Shown in pieces: positions 27,176-36,909 of a stretch of DNA of 64,000 bases. The DNA is from Ruminococcus sp. GTDB taxonomy: Bacteria > Bacillota > Clostridia > Oscillospirales > Ruminococcaceae. A program made the translations under genes and the position numbers. The stretch lies in NCBI GenBank assembly GCA_021199375.1, contig JAJQIB010000016.1:33914-97913 (forward strand), in the 5' to 3' direction. Positions within the stretch are counted from its first letter, which is position 1; each line of letters starts with the position of its first letter. Under the pieces are notes generated by a model. It saw nothing but the letters and a program-made list of their open reading frames with translations. It ran no database searches and was not told the origin of the DNA.

Positions 27176-27847
27176 ATGCTTATAGTATTTTTTCGTGCCA
27201 TTATTTTGTATATTGTGATAGTTTTCTGTGTAAGGCTTATGGGTAAAAAACAGCTAGGCGAGCTTCAGCCTAGTGAGCTTGTAGTGACAATAATGCTTTC
27301 AAATATTGCTACTCTTCCTATAGAAGATATAAATATACCTGTTGCTATGGGACTTGTTCCAATTTTTACAATTGTTTGTATAGATGTATTCTTCTCATAT
27401 TTTTCACTTAGTTCGAGAGGATTTAGGCGTTTAATGTGTGGCTCTCCTAAAATAATAATCTCTGATGGTGTGCTGGATCAAAAAACGCTAAAAAGCCTTC
27501 GATTCACTATAGATGATCTGTTTGAAGCATTAAGAGGTCAACAGGTTTTTGACATTACTCAGGTGCAGCTTGCAGTGGTTGAAACAACAGGACAGATTTC
27601 AGTTTATGTAAAAAAGGGCGGGCAGCCGCTTACACCTTCTGATATATCCTTAGATTTTAAATCGAGTAATCCTCCGCAGCTCATAGTAAATGATGGAGAA
27701 ATAGTTGAAAATGCAATGCAGCTTGTAGGTGTTGACAGAAGGTGGCTTGAAATAACACTTAAGAATGAAAACATCATGCTTAAGGATGTATTTATAATGA
27801 CCTGTGATAATGAGAAAAATTACAATATTATAGAAAAGGAAATATAA
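27176..27847 (+). CDS. DUF421 (YetF-like) membrane protein
   Basis: 224 aa from the ATG at 27176 with AGAGGTG upstream. The longer frame from 27059 would add an unlikely leader. Three N-terminal helices and a cytoplasmic DUF421 domain carry the family block GKKQLGELQPSELVVTIMLS; a YrbG-like C-terminal domain includes KSLRFTIDDLFEALRGQQVFD. In Bacillus YetF relatives sit in the spore or cell membrane; function is not settled. Followed by DUF4363 after 2 bp, the usual partner. Confidence 0.88.
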   Translation: MLIVFFRAIILYIVIVFCVRLMGKKQLGELQPSELVVTIMLSNIATLPIEDINIPVAMGLVPIFTIVCIDVFFSYFSLSSRGFRRLMCGSPKIIISDGVLDQKTLKSLRFTIDDLFEALRGQQVFDITQVQLAVVETTGQISVYVKKGGQPLTPSDISLDFKSSNPPQLIVNDGEIVENAMQLVGVDRRWLEITLKNENIMLKDVFIMTCDNEKNYNIIEKEI

Positions 27848-27849
27848 TT

Positions 27850-28224
27850 ATGAAAAGACTTGCACTATGTATAGCAATAATGCTTGCAATAATATCTTCC
27901 TGCTTAGCATCACTTTATATGTTAAAAGCAGCTACAGATGAATTATATACAAAAATTGATTTATGTCTTGTTGCATATTACAGTGAGGATGATACACTTC
28001 TTGATAATCTTGAGGACTTTGAGAATTACTGGGGTGAGTACTATGTAAAAGCTTCTTTTTTGACACGCTCATCATCACTAGATGATATTTCAGGTATGAT
28101 TTCTAGATTAGAGCCGCTCTTAAATGAGCAGGGCGATGAGTTTTCAGCCGAGCTAAACTCAATACGGTTTAGGGCAAATCTTTTGTATGAAAGTCAAATT
28201 CCACATTTTAGAAGCGTGTTTTAA
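27850..28224 (+). CDS. DUF4363 family protein
   Basis: 124 aa. An N-terminal signal-anchor helix (about 4-26) is followed by an alpha-helical extracytoplasmic domain. This matches DUF4363 proteins, which are regularly encoded just after DUF421 proteins as here (2-bp gap). Probably a membrane-tethered partner of the DUF421 protein. No enzymatic motif visible. Confidence 0.75.
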   Translation: MKRLALCIAIMLAIISSCLASLYMLKAATDELYTKIDLCLVAYYSEDDTLLDNLEDFENYWGEYYVKASFLTRSSSLDDISGMISRLEPLLNEQGDEFSAELNSIRFRANLLYESQIPHFRSVF

Positions 28225-28273
28225 GAATAGATGTAAAATTCTACGACTTGCAAAAAAATTAAGAAAATTACCC

Positions 28274-28303
28274 TTTACAAATCTTCGTCTTTTGTGTTAT
28301 AAT
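28274..28303 (+). promoter_or_regulatory. Promoter of the topoisomerase operon
   Basis: TTTACA (28274-28279), 18-nt gap, TATAAT (28298-28303), 48 bp before the ATG. Confidence 0.75.
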
Positions 28304-28350
28304 AAATAATGGTGTGTTTTAGACACAAAAATCTGGAAAGGAAAAGTATT

Positions 28351-30360
28351 ATGGCAAAAAAGAAGGCGAATGCTAATAGCGACTATAATAATGAGTCAAT
28401 TGAACTGCTTGAGGGTGCAGAAAGAGTTAGAAAACGTCCGGCAGTTATCTTCGGCTCTGATGGACTTGAGGGCTGCAAGCATTCGGTATTTGAAATAATT
28501 TCAAATTCAATTGATGAGGCTCGTGACGGAAATGGCAGCAAAATTATTCTTACAAAGTTTAACGATGACAGCTATGAGGTTGAGGATTTTGGAAGAGGCT
28601 GTCCTGTAGATTATAACAGTACAGCACAGAGATACAATTGGGAGCTTGTCTATTGTGAGCTTTATGCAGGCGGAAAGTATAACAATAATAGTGGTGAGAA
28701 TTATCAGTTTTCACTTGGTACCAACGGACTCGGAGCCTGTGCGACACAGTATGCAAGTGAGTATATGGACGTGACTGTTTATCGTGATGGATATGAATAT
28801 TCGCTACACTTTGAAAAGGGTGAAAATATTGGTGGGCTTAAGAAGAAGGAGTATAAAGGCAGACGTACCGGTACAATTCAAAAATGGAAGCCCGATTTAA
28901 ATGTTTTCACCGAAATTAAAATAGAAACCGAGTTTTTTGTCGATATGCTCAAAAAGCAGGCTGTTGTAAATCCTAATGTTGAGTTTGTTTTTAGAGATCA
29001 AAAGACTGACGGAAGCTTTGATGAGCAGGTCTTTTTATATGAGCATGGTATTTCAGACTATGTAGCAGAGCTTGTCGGAGAGCAGGCTCTTACATCTGTT
29101 CAGACCTTTAGCGGCGAACGTGTCGGCAGAGATAGATCTGACAAGGATGATTATAAGGTTAAGCTAAACGTTGCATTTACGTTTTCAAATTACGTTAAGA
29201 CAGCTCAGTACTTTCACAACTCCAGCTTTCTGGAGCATGGCGGATCTCCTGAGGATGCTGTAAAGCTTGCATTTACTTACACAATAAATGCATATCTGAA
29301 AAATAACAACAAATATAATAAGAATGAAAAGCCTATCACATTTACGGATATTGATGAGTGCCTAGTACTTGTGTCAAGCTCATTTTCTACTGAAGCGTCA
29401 TATGCAAATCAGACAAAAAAGGCTATAACCAATAAGTTCATTAAGGACTGTATGAATGAGTTTTTACGTCAGCAGCTTGAAATCTACTTTATAGAAAAGC
29501 CTGATGAGGCTAATAGGATCTGCGATCAGGTGCTTATTAATAAGCGCTCAAGAGAAAAAGCAGAGGCTTCACGACTTAATATAAAGAAAACGCTTACTGC
29601 TAATATAGATTTATCTAATCAGGTGCAGAAGTTTAACGATTGTCGCTCTAAGGATGTAAGCATTCGTGAGCTCTATATAGTAGAGGGTGATTCAGCGTTA
29701 GGCTCGGTTAAAATGGCGCGTGACAGTGAATTTCAGGCTGTTATCCCGATAAGAGGAAAGATATTAAACTGTCTTAAAGCGGATTATGCTAAAATCTTTA
29801 GAAATGAAATTATCACTGATCTTATAAAGGTGTTAGGATGCGGAGTTGAGGTTGCAACTAAGTCTAATAAGGAAATATCTAACTTTAACATAAACGGACT
29901 GCGTTGGAATAAGGTTATAATCTGCACTGATGCCGACTACGATGGTTTCCAAATAAGAACGCTTGTGCTTACAATGCTTTATCGACTGACGCCAACTCTT
30001 ATAAATGAAGGATATGTCTACATTGCAGAGTCACCTCTTTTTGAAATTACAGTAAAAGAGAAGGGCAAGGAAAAATCGTATTTTGCTTATGACGAGGGTG
30101 AACGTAACGAAATATTAAAGATGATTGGCGACAAAAAGTATACGATACAGCGTTCAAAGGGTCTTGGTGAGAACGAAGCGGAAATGATGAGCCTTACTAC
30201 AATGAATCCTTCTACAAGACGTTTGATTAGAGTACGTCCGACTGATGTTGAGCAAACAGCAGAGGTATTTGATATGCTGCTAGGTGACAATCTTCAAGGA
30301 AGAAAGGATCATATTTCACAATATGGACATGATTACCTTGATATGGCGGACATTTCATAA
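28351..30360 (+). CDS. Type IIA topoisomerase subunit B (GyrB/ParE-like, divergent)
   Basis: 669 aa from the ATG at 28351 (GGAAAGG upstream). GHKL ATPase domain with NSIDEARDG, EDFGRGCPVD and GTNGLGACA. The transducer follows, then a TOPRIM domain with VEGDSALGS and the acidic CTDADYDGFQIRTL motif. The loop GTNGLGA differs from the GLHGVGA usual in GyrB/ParE, so it belongs to a divergent clostridial branch. Pairs with the A subunit downstream. Topoisomerase IV-like decatenation is the best guess; the true gyrase is probably elsewhere. Confidence 0.93.
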   Translation: MAKKKANANSDYNNESIELLEGAERVRKRPAVIFGSDGLEGCKHSVFEIISNSIDEARDGNGSKIILTKFNDDSYEVEDFGRGCPVDYNSTAQRYNWELVYCELYAGGKYNNNSGENYQFSLGTNGLGACATQYASEYMDVTVYRDGYEYSLHFEKGENIGGLKKKEYKGRRTGTIQKWKPDLNVFTEIKIETEFFVDMLKKQAVVNPNVEFVFRDQKTDGSFDEQVFLYEHGISDYVAELVGEQALTSVQTFSGERVGRDRSDKDDYKVKLNVAFTFSNYVKTAQYFHNSSFLEHGGSPEDAVKLAFTYTINAYLKNNNKYNKNEKPITFTDIDECLVLVSSSFSTEASYANQTKKAITNKFIKDCMNEFLRQQLEIYFIEKPDEANRICDQVLINKRSREKAEASRLNIKKTLTANIDLSNQVQKFNDCRSKDVSIRELYIVEGDSALGSVKMARDSEFQAVIPIRGKILNCLKADYAKIFRNEIITDLIKVLGCGVEVATKSNKEISNFNINGLRWNKVIICTDADYDGFQIRTLVLTMLYRLTPTLINEGYVYIAESPLFEITVKEKGKEKSYFAYDEGERNEILKMIGDKKYTIQRSKGLGENEAEMMSLTTMNPSTRRLIRVRPTDVEQTAEVFDMLLGDNLQGRKDHISQYGHDYLDMADIS

Positions 30361-30372
30361 GGGAGGCGGAAA

Positions 30373-30582
30373 ATGAAGCTTTTAATTTACATTTGTCTGC
30401 TTTTTGCTGCTGCTTTTTTAGGCTGTTCAGTAGCTATGACAGTGCAGCTTTTCAAGTGCTTTGGCAATGACAATGACCAGGTTGAAAGGCTAAAGAAATA
30501 CCGAGTAAGAATGGTCGCATCATATGCGGCTTGTGTGGTGTTTATAACACTTGCTGCGGTGATTAAAATTATATTTGCTTAG
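30373..30582 (+). CDS. Small membrane protein between topoisomerase subunits
   Basis: 69 aa, ATG with GGGAGGCGG upstream. Two membrane helices (about 3-25 and 47-68) flank a short charged loop (QVERLKKYRVRM). Gaps are 12 bp to the B subunit and 19 bp to the A subunit, so it is firmly within the operon. No family recognised. Whether it has anything to do with topoisomerase function is unknown. Confidence 0.75.
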   Translation: MKLLIYICLLFAAAFLGCSVAMTVQLFKCFGNDNDQVERLKKYRVRMVASYAACVVFITLAAVIKIIFA

Positions 30583-30601
30583 AAAGGTGAGTAGTAAATA
30601 A

Positions 30602-32836
30602 ATGGCAAAGAAAAAACAGGAGCCAAAGAAGAAGGTACAGCCAATTCCCGATGCGTATATTGCCGGTGCAGGTACTGTGGTTGAGGAGAAAATAACTGAT
30701 ACTCTTGAGAAAAACTATATGCCATATGCTATGAGCGTAATAGTGTCACGAGCTTTTCCCGAGATTGATGGTTTTAAGCCCTCGCATCGTAAGATATTGT
30801 ATACGATGTACAAGATGGGACTTTTGTCCGGAGCAAGAACAAAATCGGCAAACATAGTAGGTCAAACGATGAAGCTTAATCCTCACGGAGATCAGGCTAT
30901 TTACGAAACAATGGTGCGTCTTGCACGAGGCAACGAGACGCTTTTGCATCCATATATAGATTCAAAGGGAAACTTTGGAAAAGCGTATTCCAGAGATATG
31001 TCATGTGCTGCTCCACGTTACACTGAGGCAAAGCTTGCTCCTATTTGTGAAGAGCTTTTTAATGACATTGACAAGGATACTGTAGATTTTGTACCTAACT
31101 ACGATAACGAAATGATGGAGCCTACACTTTTGCCTGCCGCTTTTCCGACAATTCTGGTAAACTCAAATGTCGGAATTGGTGTATCAATGGCATCGTCGGT
31201 TTGCTCATTTAATTTAGAAGAAATATGCGAAACCACAATCGCACTCATGAAAAATCCTAATGCTAATGCTATTGATACGCTAAAGGGTCCGGATTTTGCT
31301 GGTGGTGGGCTTATGCTTTATGATGAGGACACGCTCAATGAAATCTACCGTACAGGACGAGGCTCAATTAAGCTTAGAGCCAGATATGAGTATGACAAGA
31401 AATCTAATTCGATTATTGTAAATCAAATACCTGCAACTACTACAGTTGAGGCAATTATTGAAAAAATCATCTCACTGGTTAAGGCAGGAAAGCTACGTGA
31501 GGTTTCGTATGTTCGTGACGATACAGATCTCGATGGATTAACAATAACAATAGATTTAAAGAAGGGTACAGATCCCGAAAAGGTTATGCAGAAGCTTTTT
31601 AAGCTAACACCCTTACAGGACAGCTATTCTTGTAACTTTAACATACTTGTGCATGGCTATCCTAAGGTTATGGGAGTGTACGAGATTTTAAATGAATGGA
31701 TAAGCTTTCGAATTGAATGCGTTCGTCGTAGAACTAATTTTGATCTTAATAAAAAGCGTGAAAGACTTCATCTTTTAGAGGGCTTAGAGAAAATTTTACT
31801 TGATATCGATAAAGCGGTGAAAATTGTTCGAGAAACCGAAGAGGAAGCAGACGTTGTTCCAAACCTTATGATAGGCTTTGGAATTGACGAGATTCAAGCG
31901 GAGTATGTAGCTGAAATAAAGCTAAGACACCTTAACCGTGAATATATTTTAAAGCGCACTAAGGATATAGAAAATCTAAATGCTGATATTGAAAAGCTAG
32001 AACAAATAGCTGGCAGCGACCGTAAGATTAAGTCGGTAATAGCAGGCGAGCTTAAGGATATTATCAAGAAATATGCTCAGCCAAGACGCACAGGATTCTT
32101 CACAGCAGATGATATAATAGAGCCTGATGAGGAGGATGAGACTCCTGATTTTAGCTGCTCAATTTTCCTCAGTGCCAGCGGCTATTTCAAGAAAATTTTA
32201 CCTAATTCACTAAGAATGGCAAGTGAGCAAAAGGTTAAGGAGGGCGATTTCATTTCACAGAAGATTGAGGTCACAAATCGTTCTGAGCTGCTATTTTTTA
32301 CTACATTTGGTAACTGCTATAAAACAAAGGTGAGCAATTTTACCGAAACAAAGGCAAGCGCTATGGGTGACTATATTCCTGCAAAGCTTAACTTTGACGA
32401 TGGAGAAAATGTAGTTTATATGGTAAACACCATCGATTATAGCGGATATATGCTATTTGTCTTTGAAAATGGCAAAATAGCAAAGGTTCCGCTTGAGGCT
32501 TATGCTACAAAGCAAAATCGAAAAAGGCTTACGGGAGCATTTAGTCTAAAGAATCCCTTAGCCTGTGCAATTTTTATCAGTGAAAATTCTGATATACTCG
32601 TGCGTTCTTCAAGCAATCGTGCAGTGCTATTTGATTCGGCACTGCTGCTTCCCAAGGCTACGAAATCTACTATAGGTGTATCAGTTATGACGCTTAAAGG
32701 AAAAGCAAAGGTTGTAGGAGCAACGATTATTTCTGCGGAGGAAGCTTTAAATTTAAAAAGATATCGCAGCAAAAATCTTCCATCAGCTGGTTCTCCTGCA
32801 AAGGATCTGCCCGATCCTCAGCAAATTTCACTTTGA
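30602..32836 (+). CDS. Type IIA topoisomerase subunit A (GyrA/ParC-like, divergent)
   Basis: 744 aa. N-terminal breakage-reunion domain with MPYAMSVIVSRAFPEIDG, a KPSHRKILY block and the catalytic Tyr in APRYTEAKL; then the tower/coiled-coil and a C-terminal beta-pinwheel. The GyrA box (QRRGGKG) is not seen; the matching strand reads KQNRKRLTGA. That argues against supercoiling gyrase and for a topoisomerase IV-like enzyme. Ends at a terminator. Confidence 0.93.
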   Translation: MAKKKQEPKKKVQPIPDAYIAGAGTVVEEKITDTLEKNYMPYAMSVIVSRAFPEIDGFKPSHRKILYTMYKMGLLSGARTKSANIVGQTMKLNPHGDQAIYETMVRLARGNETLLHPYIDSKGNFGKAYSRDMSCAAPRYTEAKLAPICEELFNDIDKDTVDFVPNYDNEMMEPTLLPAAFPTILVNSNVGIGVSMASSVCSFNLEEICETTIALMKNPNANAIDTLKGPDFAGGGLMLYDEDTLNEIYRTGRGSIKLRARYEYDKKSNSIIVNQIPATTTVEAIIEKIISLVKAGKLREVSYVRDDTDLDGLTITIDLKKGTDPEKVMQKLFKLTPLQDSYSCNFNILVHGYPKVMGVYEILNEWISFRIECVRRRTNFDLNKKRERLHLLEGLEKILLDIDKAVKIVRETEEEADVVPNLMIGFGIDEIQAEYVAEIKLRHLNREYILKRTKDIENLNADIEKLEQIAGSDRKIKSVIAGELKDIIKKYAQPRRTGFFTADDIIEPDEEDETPDFSCSIFLSASGYFKKILPNSLRMASEQKVKEGDFISQKIEVTNRSELLFFTTFGNCYKTKVSNFTETKASAMGDYIPAKLNFDDGENVVYMVNTIDYSGYMLFVFENGKIAKVPLEAYATKQNRKRLTGAFSLKNPLACAIFISENSDILVRSSSNRAVLFDSALLLPKATKSTIGVSVMTLKGKAKVVGATIISAEEALNLKRYRSKNLPSAGSPAKDLPDPQQISL

Positions 32837-32843
32837 TATAGCA

Positions 32844-32880
32844 TATCCTCCTCTCGCTATGAGTGGAGGATAGTTTTATT
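32844..32880 (+). terminator. Topoisomerase operon terminator
   Basis: TATCCTCC and GGAGGATA pair with an inner CTC/GAG stem around GCTAT (32844-32872), followed by GTTTTATT. Confidence 0.75.
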
Positions 32881-32890
32881 AGAAATCAAT

Positions 32891-32919
32891 TTGACAAACG
32901 TCATAAAAGGTGGTATAAT
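32891..32919 (+). promoter_or_regulatory. Promoter of the anchored orphan gene
   Basis: TTGACA (32891-32896), 17-nt gap, TATAAT (32914-32919), 39 bp before the ATG. Confidence 0.9.
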
Positions 32920-32958
32920 TAACATTAGTGCGATATCTAGTCGATGGGAGTGAAGCAT

Positions 32959-33744
32959 ATGAAGCGGTCAAAATCCAAAAAGGATAACGATAGAATTGAA
33001 GAAATAAATGAGAAGCATGATAAAAAGTCTAAAAGGCTAAAAAAACGTGATAAGTCAAAAAACAGTAATGCTGACCCTTTTGAGCATGGTACAAGCTCAA
33101 GTGATATACACAAGGAGCTCTCTAAGACTAATAAGCTTCAGATTTTAGCAATATTTGTTTGCGCAGCTGCAATTGTTGTTATTCTCATTGTGGTTTTAGT
33201 GAGTATTTTCTCCTCAAAGGGAGAAGGCTATGCTGAGGATGCAGCTGATAATATAGGACGTTCGGTTGATGTGCTTAACGATTCTGACGAGGTTCATTAT
33301 AAGGATGAGTCTGATTATTATGGCGTCAACAGTGCTGTTTCCTTTGATTACGTTTTTGAAAGCGAGGATGATATTACAGCTGATGGAATATCTTATCCTG
33401 AGTGGGCTGTTTTTCTTACAATTAGTGATGACGAGTTTATAACGGATGTCGTTTATACTGATTTTACCGTGATCAAGAAGGATATGAGAGGTCAAAGGCG
33501 TGACAGTGTTGTTAATCTTGACTCATACTCAAAGGGCGCAAAGCGCTCCACAGTTTTAAAGTCTGTAAATCTTGACCCGTATAGTATAACCTATTCTCAA
33601 AGTGGTATTGTTAGCTATTGCTTTAAATATTATTATGAGCGTGATAACGGTGACGAGCAGGCTGCAATTACACGTGTTGCATTTAGCGAGGATGGAGAGT
33701 ATCAGTATTATACGACCGAGCTTTTAATACCCACAAATATGTGA
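32959..33744 (+). CDS. Hypothetical type II membrane protein
   Basis: 261 aa from the ATG at 32959 (GGGAG 8 nt upstream); an in-frame ATG at 32944 would overlap that site. A very Lys/Asp-rich cytoplasmic tail (about 1-60) precedes one membrane helix (about 66-88). An acidic extracytoplasmic domain of about 170 residues follows with mostly beta-type sequence. No family recognised. It has its own promoter; the pseudokinase gene follows with a separate promoter. Confidence 0.8.
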   Translation: MKRSKSKKDNDRIEEINEKHDKKSKRLKKRDKSKNSNADPFEHGTSSSDIHKELSKTNKLQILAIFVCAAAIVVILIVVLVSIFSSKGEGYAEDAADNIGRSVDVLNDSDEVHYKDESDYYGVNSAVSFDYVFESEDDITADGISYPEWAVFLTISDDEFITDVVYTDFTVIKKDMRGQRRDSVVNLDSYSKGAKRSTVLKSVNLDPYSITYSQSGIVSYCFKYYYERDNGDEQAAITRVAFSEDGEYQYYTTELLIPTNM

Positions 33745-33803
33745 TCTACAGTTACAGAATTACTACAAATTATTGCGCTTTTTCTACAGTTTACGTTTAA
33801 AGG

Positions 33804-33832
33804 TTGACATTTGCGATTCAAACTGTTATTAT
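33804..33832 (+). promoter_or_regulatory. Pseudokinase promoter
   Basis: TTGACA (33804-33809), 17-nt gap, TATTAT (33827-33832). Confidence 0.75.
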
Positions 33833-33899
33833 ATAACATGAGGAGCTTGTACGTACTAAGATGTGCGCTGGCTGCTTATTTGCTTAAAGGAGGTATTGG

Positions 33900-35777
33900 A
33901 TGGATAATAAAGTTAAGCTGTGCATGGGCTGTATGAATGAGCTTGATGAAAACGGCGAGTGCCATTATTGCACCTATACCGATGATATACCTTATTTGCA
34001 GTCGTATCTTGCACCGCATACAGTGCTTTGTGACAGATATATTGTTGGAAAGATGCTTTCCTATAATGGAGAGGGAGCCTCGTATATCTGTTTTGATATG
34101 ATCACAAAGACAAAGGCTGTAATAAGAGAATATATGCCTGATACGCTTTGTGAGCGTGAAATGAAAAGTAAAAATTTGGTTGTAAATCCTGATTGCCTTG
34201 CAAAATATAAGACCTATATGTCTGAGTTTCAGGACTTAAACCGTACTCTTACAAGAATGAGAAATTTGGGCAGCATATGCACTGCTATGGATATGTTCAA
34301 TGAGAATAATACCTGTTATGTTGTTCTTGAATATGGTGAGGGCGTTTCGCTTAAAAAGTTTTTGCAGGCAAACAGAGGATATCTACAGTGGAACCAGGTA
34401 AAAAAGCTTTTTATGCCACTGTTTACAACACTTAGTATTCTGCACAATGCTGGAATAATACATAGAGGAATCTCTCCTGAAAATATTATTGTGACTACTG
34501 AAGGAAAGCTAAAGCTTACGGGCTTTTCAATCAGCTCAATACGAACTGCTAATACGGCACTTTCCCCTGAGTTTTACTCAGGTTATACTGCTCCTGAGCA
34601 GTATTCTTCTCTTGAGTGGCAGGGAACATGGACGGATGTCTACTCAATAGCAGCTGTAATTTACCGTATTCTTACAGGCTATGTTCCGCCTGATGCCAAT
34701 AATCGTCAAAACAACGATACAATGATACCGGCATCGAGAATAAATCCACACATTCCACGGCATATCTCAAATGTATTGCTTCATGCTATGGCTGTAAGGG
34801 GTACAGATCGAATAAAGAGCATAAATGATCTAGTTAGCGAATTGTTTGAAAATGTATCACAGCCTTCTCCGCATGTTAAGGGTGCAACACAAACTATTCC
34901 TGTTGTAAATTCTCAGGTTCATTCTCAAGCTCCGGAAAGACGTAATAACGAGCAGAAAAAGCCTGCAAAAAAGAAGGGCAATGGCGCAGTTACCGTTCTG
35001 GGATTACTAATACTTGCTTTACTTTTGGTGCTTGGAATTTTTATGCTGTATGAGGTTTTTCAGCCGCAGGATGATGATGACAGTGATTCAGATTCTAGCC
35101 TTGTAAGCGTTGTCGCTGCAGATGATGATGACAGCGAGATTTTGATACAAGAGGCAACCTCTGAGGATAACACCGAGTCAACCGAGGAATCTCCGTATGG
35201 TACAGGGGCAATTATGCCAAACGTTGTTGGACTACGTCTTGATACCGTTGAGAGAGAGCTTGGCGATTATTTCACAATAAGAACGGATACATACTATTCG
35301 GATACGGATGATCAGGGAATAATCTATGAGCAGAGTATTCCTGAAGGCATGTCGTACGATCCATCACTTATGAATGAGCTCACCTTAAAGGTTTGTTTAG
35401 GACCATCCGAGGTCGTCGTTCCTGAGTACTCTGGTCAAAGTAAAAAGACTTATCTTAATACACTAAGTGATTTGGGAATCAAGTATTCTACCCAAGAATC
35501 AACCTCAAGCAGTGTAGCTGCCGGATATGTTATAAGAACAAGCGTAGATCCCGGAAGCTATATTAATGTAGAGGACGGAGAAACTCTTGTAGTTTATGTT
35601 TCGTCTGGTCCTCCTGTGACATCATCAGCCTCATCAAGCAGCTCATCTGAAAGCAGCGGATCATCAAGTGCTTCATCCGAAGCAGAAGACGATGAGGATT
35701 CAACAAGCACTGAAATTGACTCTGATGCTTCTACAGACACAGAGGCTGATTCTACAGATACACTAGAAACAGAATAA
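33900..35777 (+). CDS. Zinc-ribbon PASTA pseudokinase (PrkC/PknB-like)
   Basis: 625 aa, ATG after AAAGGAGG. N-terminal zinc ribbon (C8, C11, C21, C24), then a Ser/Thr-kinase fold (about 45-318). Three key catalytic positions are changed: the VAIK lysine is R76 (AVIREYMP), HRD is HRG with the catalytic Asp as G190, and the DFG Asp is lost (LTGFS, T207-G208). APE is kept (TAPEQ, about 230-233). One membrane helix (about 364-386), an Asp/Ser linker, two PASTA domains (about 438-500 and 503-570) and a Ser/Asp-rich tail follow. Likely a signalling or scaffold pseudokinase that binds cell-wall fragments outside; phosphotransfer is improbable. Confidence 0.92.
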   Translation: MDNKVKLCMGCMNELDENGECHYCTYTDDIPYLQSYLAPHTVLCDRYIVGKMLSYNGEGASYICFDMITKTKAVIREYMPDTLCEREMKSKNLVVNPDCLAKYKTYMSEFQDLNRTLTRMRNLGSICTAMDMFNENNTCYVVLEYGEGVSLKKFLQANRGYLQWNQVKKLFMPLFTTLSILHNAGIIHRGISPENIIVTTEGKLKLTGFSISSIRTANTALSPEFYSGYTAPEQYSSLEWQGTWTDVYSIAAVIYRILTGYVPPDANNRQNNDTMIPASRINPHIPRHISNVLLHAMAVRGTDRIKSINDLVSELFENVSQPSPHVKGATQTIPVVNSQVHSQAPERRNNEQKKPAKKKGNGAVTVLGLLILALLLVLGIFMLYEVFQPQDDDDSDSDSSLVSVVAADDDDSEILIQEATSEDNTESTEESPYGTGAIMPNVVGLRLDTVERELGDYFTIRTDTYYSDTDDQGIIYEQSIPEGMSYDPSLMNELTLKVCLGPSEVVVPEYSGQSKKTYLNTLSDLGIKYSTQESTSSSVAAGYVIRTSVDPGSYINVEDGETLVVYVSSGPPVTSSASSSSSSESSGSSSASSEAEDDEDSTSTEIDSDASTDTEADSTDTLETE

Positions 35778-35821
35778 ATGTAAAAATGATTTTAAATGGT
35801 TTTACAAAATTGTAAAAAGGC

Positions 35822-35850
35822 TTGACACCCGTGCTTAGATGTGGTATAAT
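35822..35850 (+). promoter_or_regulatory. pfkA promoter
   Basis: TTGACA (35822-35827), 17-nt gap, TATAAT (35845-35850). Confidence 0.9.
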
Positions 35851-35906
35851 CAAAGCTAGAGTTATATTGGTCAATTTGACGGATATTAAGTTTGGAGGAA
35901 AAGTTA

Positions 35907-36875
35907 ATGGCTAAGAAAATAGGAGTACTTACCAGTGGAGGAGACGCTCCCGGAATGAATTCAGCTGTAAGAGCTGTTACGAGAGCAGCCCTTTCGAAGA
36001 ATATGGAGGTTTTAGGCATTCAGCGTGGATATGTAGGATTGCTCAATCGTGAGGTTGTTGAGATGACCGCAAGAAGCGTTTCTGGTATTATCCAGCGTGG
36101 AGGTACCTGTCTTTATACTGCTCGCTGTCCTGAATTTCGCAATATGGACGGAGTTTTAAAGGGCAAGGCGGTTTGTGAGGAGCTAGGCCTAGAAGGTATA
36201 GTTGTAATCGGCGGTGACGGATCATTCAGAGGAGCTGGAGATCTATCATCTGTAGGTATTCCCTGTATTGGTATTCCCGGAACAATTGATAATGATATTC
36301 AGTGTACTGAATATACCATCGGTTATGATACAGCTATGAATACTGCGATGGATATGATTGACAGACTACGTGATACCGCACAGTCACATGACCGCTGCTC
36401 TGTAGTAGAGGTAATGGGCAGAAAAGCCGGTTATATTGCAGTAAATGTTGCAATAGCAGTTGGTGCTGAGGCTGTTTTGACTCTTGAACGTCCATATGAT
36501 CTTGATGCAATTGCTGCTAAGATGATCAAGACTATGAGATCTAAGGATGGAAAGCATCACTTCATTATAGTTGTTGCTGAAGGTGTAGGACAGGCTGAGA
36601 ACATTGCCAGAACTCTTCAGGAGATGACTGGAATAGAGTCAAGAGTTACAGTATTAGGACACGTTCAGAGAGGTGGTTCTCCTACACTTCGTGATAGAGT
36701 TATTGCAACCGAGATGGGTTATCATGCGGTAGAGCTGCTAGAGCAGGGAATCGGTAACCGTATCGTCGGTATGAAGGATGGACAGGTTTACGACATTGAT
36801 ATTCAAGAGGGTCTTGCAATGAAGAAGCCTTTCCTTGATAGAAGATATGATATCTTCTATGATACCGCATATTAA
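35907..36875 (+). CDS. pfkA: 6-phosphofructokinase
   Basis: 322 aa from the ATG at 35907 (TTTGGAGGAAAA upstream). ATP-dependent phosphofructokinase of glycolysis: TSGGDAPGMNSAVRA, GGDGSF, the catalytic PGTIDNDI loop, MGRKAGY and LGHVQRGGSPT. Length is normal for the bacterial tetrameric allosteric enzyme. Cytoplasmic. Own promoter; not in an operon with pyruvate kinase here. Confidence 0.98.
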   Translation: MAKKIGVLTSGGDAPGMNSAVRAVTRAALSKNMEVLGIQRGYVGLLNREVVEMTARSVSGIIQRGGTCLYTARCPEFRNMDGVLKGKAVCEELGLEGIVVIGGDGSFRGAGDLSSVGIPCIGIPGTIDNDIQCTEYTIGYDTAMNTAMDMIDRLRDTAQSHDRCSVVEVMGRKAGYIAVNVAIAVGAEAVLTLERPYDLDAIAAKMIKTMRSKDGKHHFIIVVAEGVGQAENIARTLQEMTGIESRVTVLGHVQRGGSPTLRDRVIATEMGYHAVELLEQGIGNRIVGMKDGQVYDIDIQEGLAMKKPFLDRRYDIFYDTAY

Positions 36876-36909
36876 TCGGATAAATGGCAGATACATTCCT
36901 AAAAATATC

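Noticed and set aside
30602-32836. True DNA gyrase A
   Set aside because: The GyrA box is missing and the partner B subunit is divergent; topoisomerase IV-like is the safer reading.
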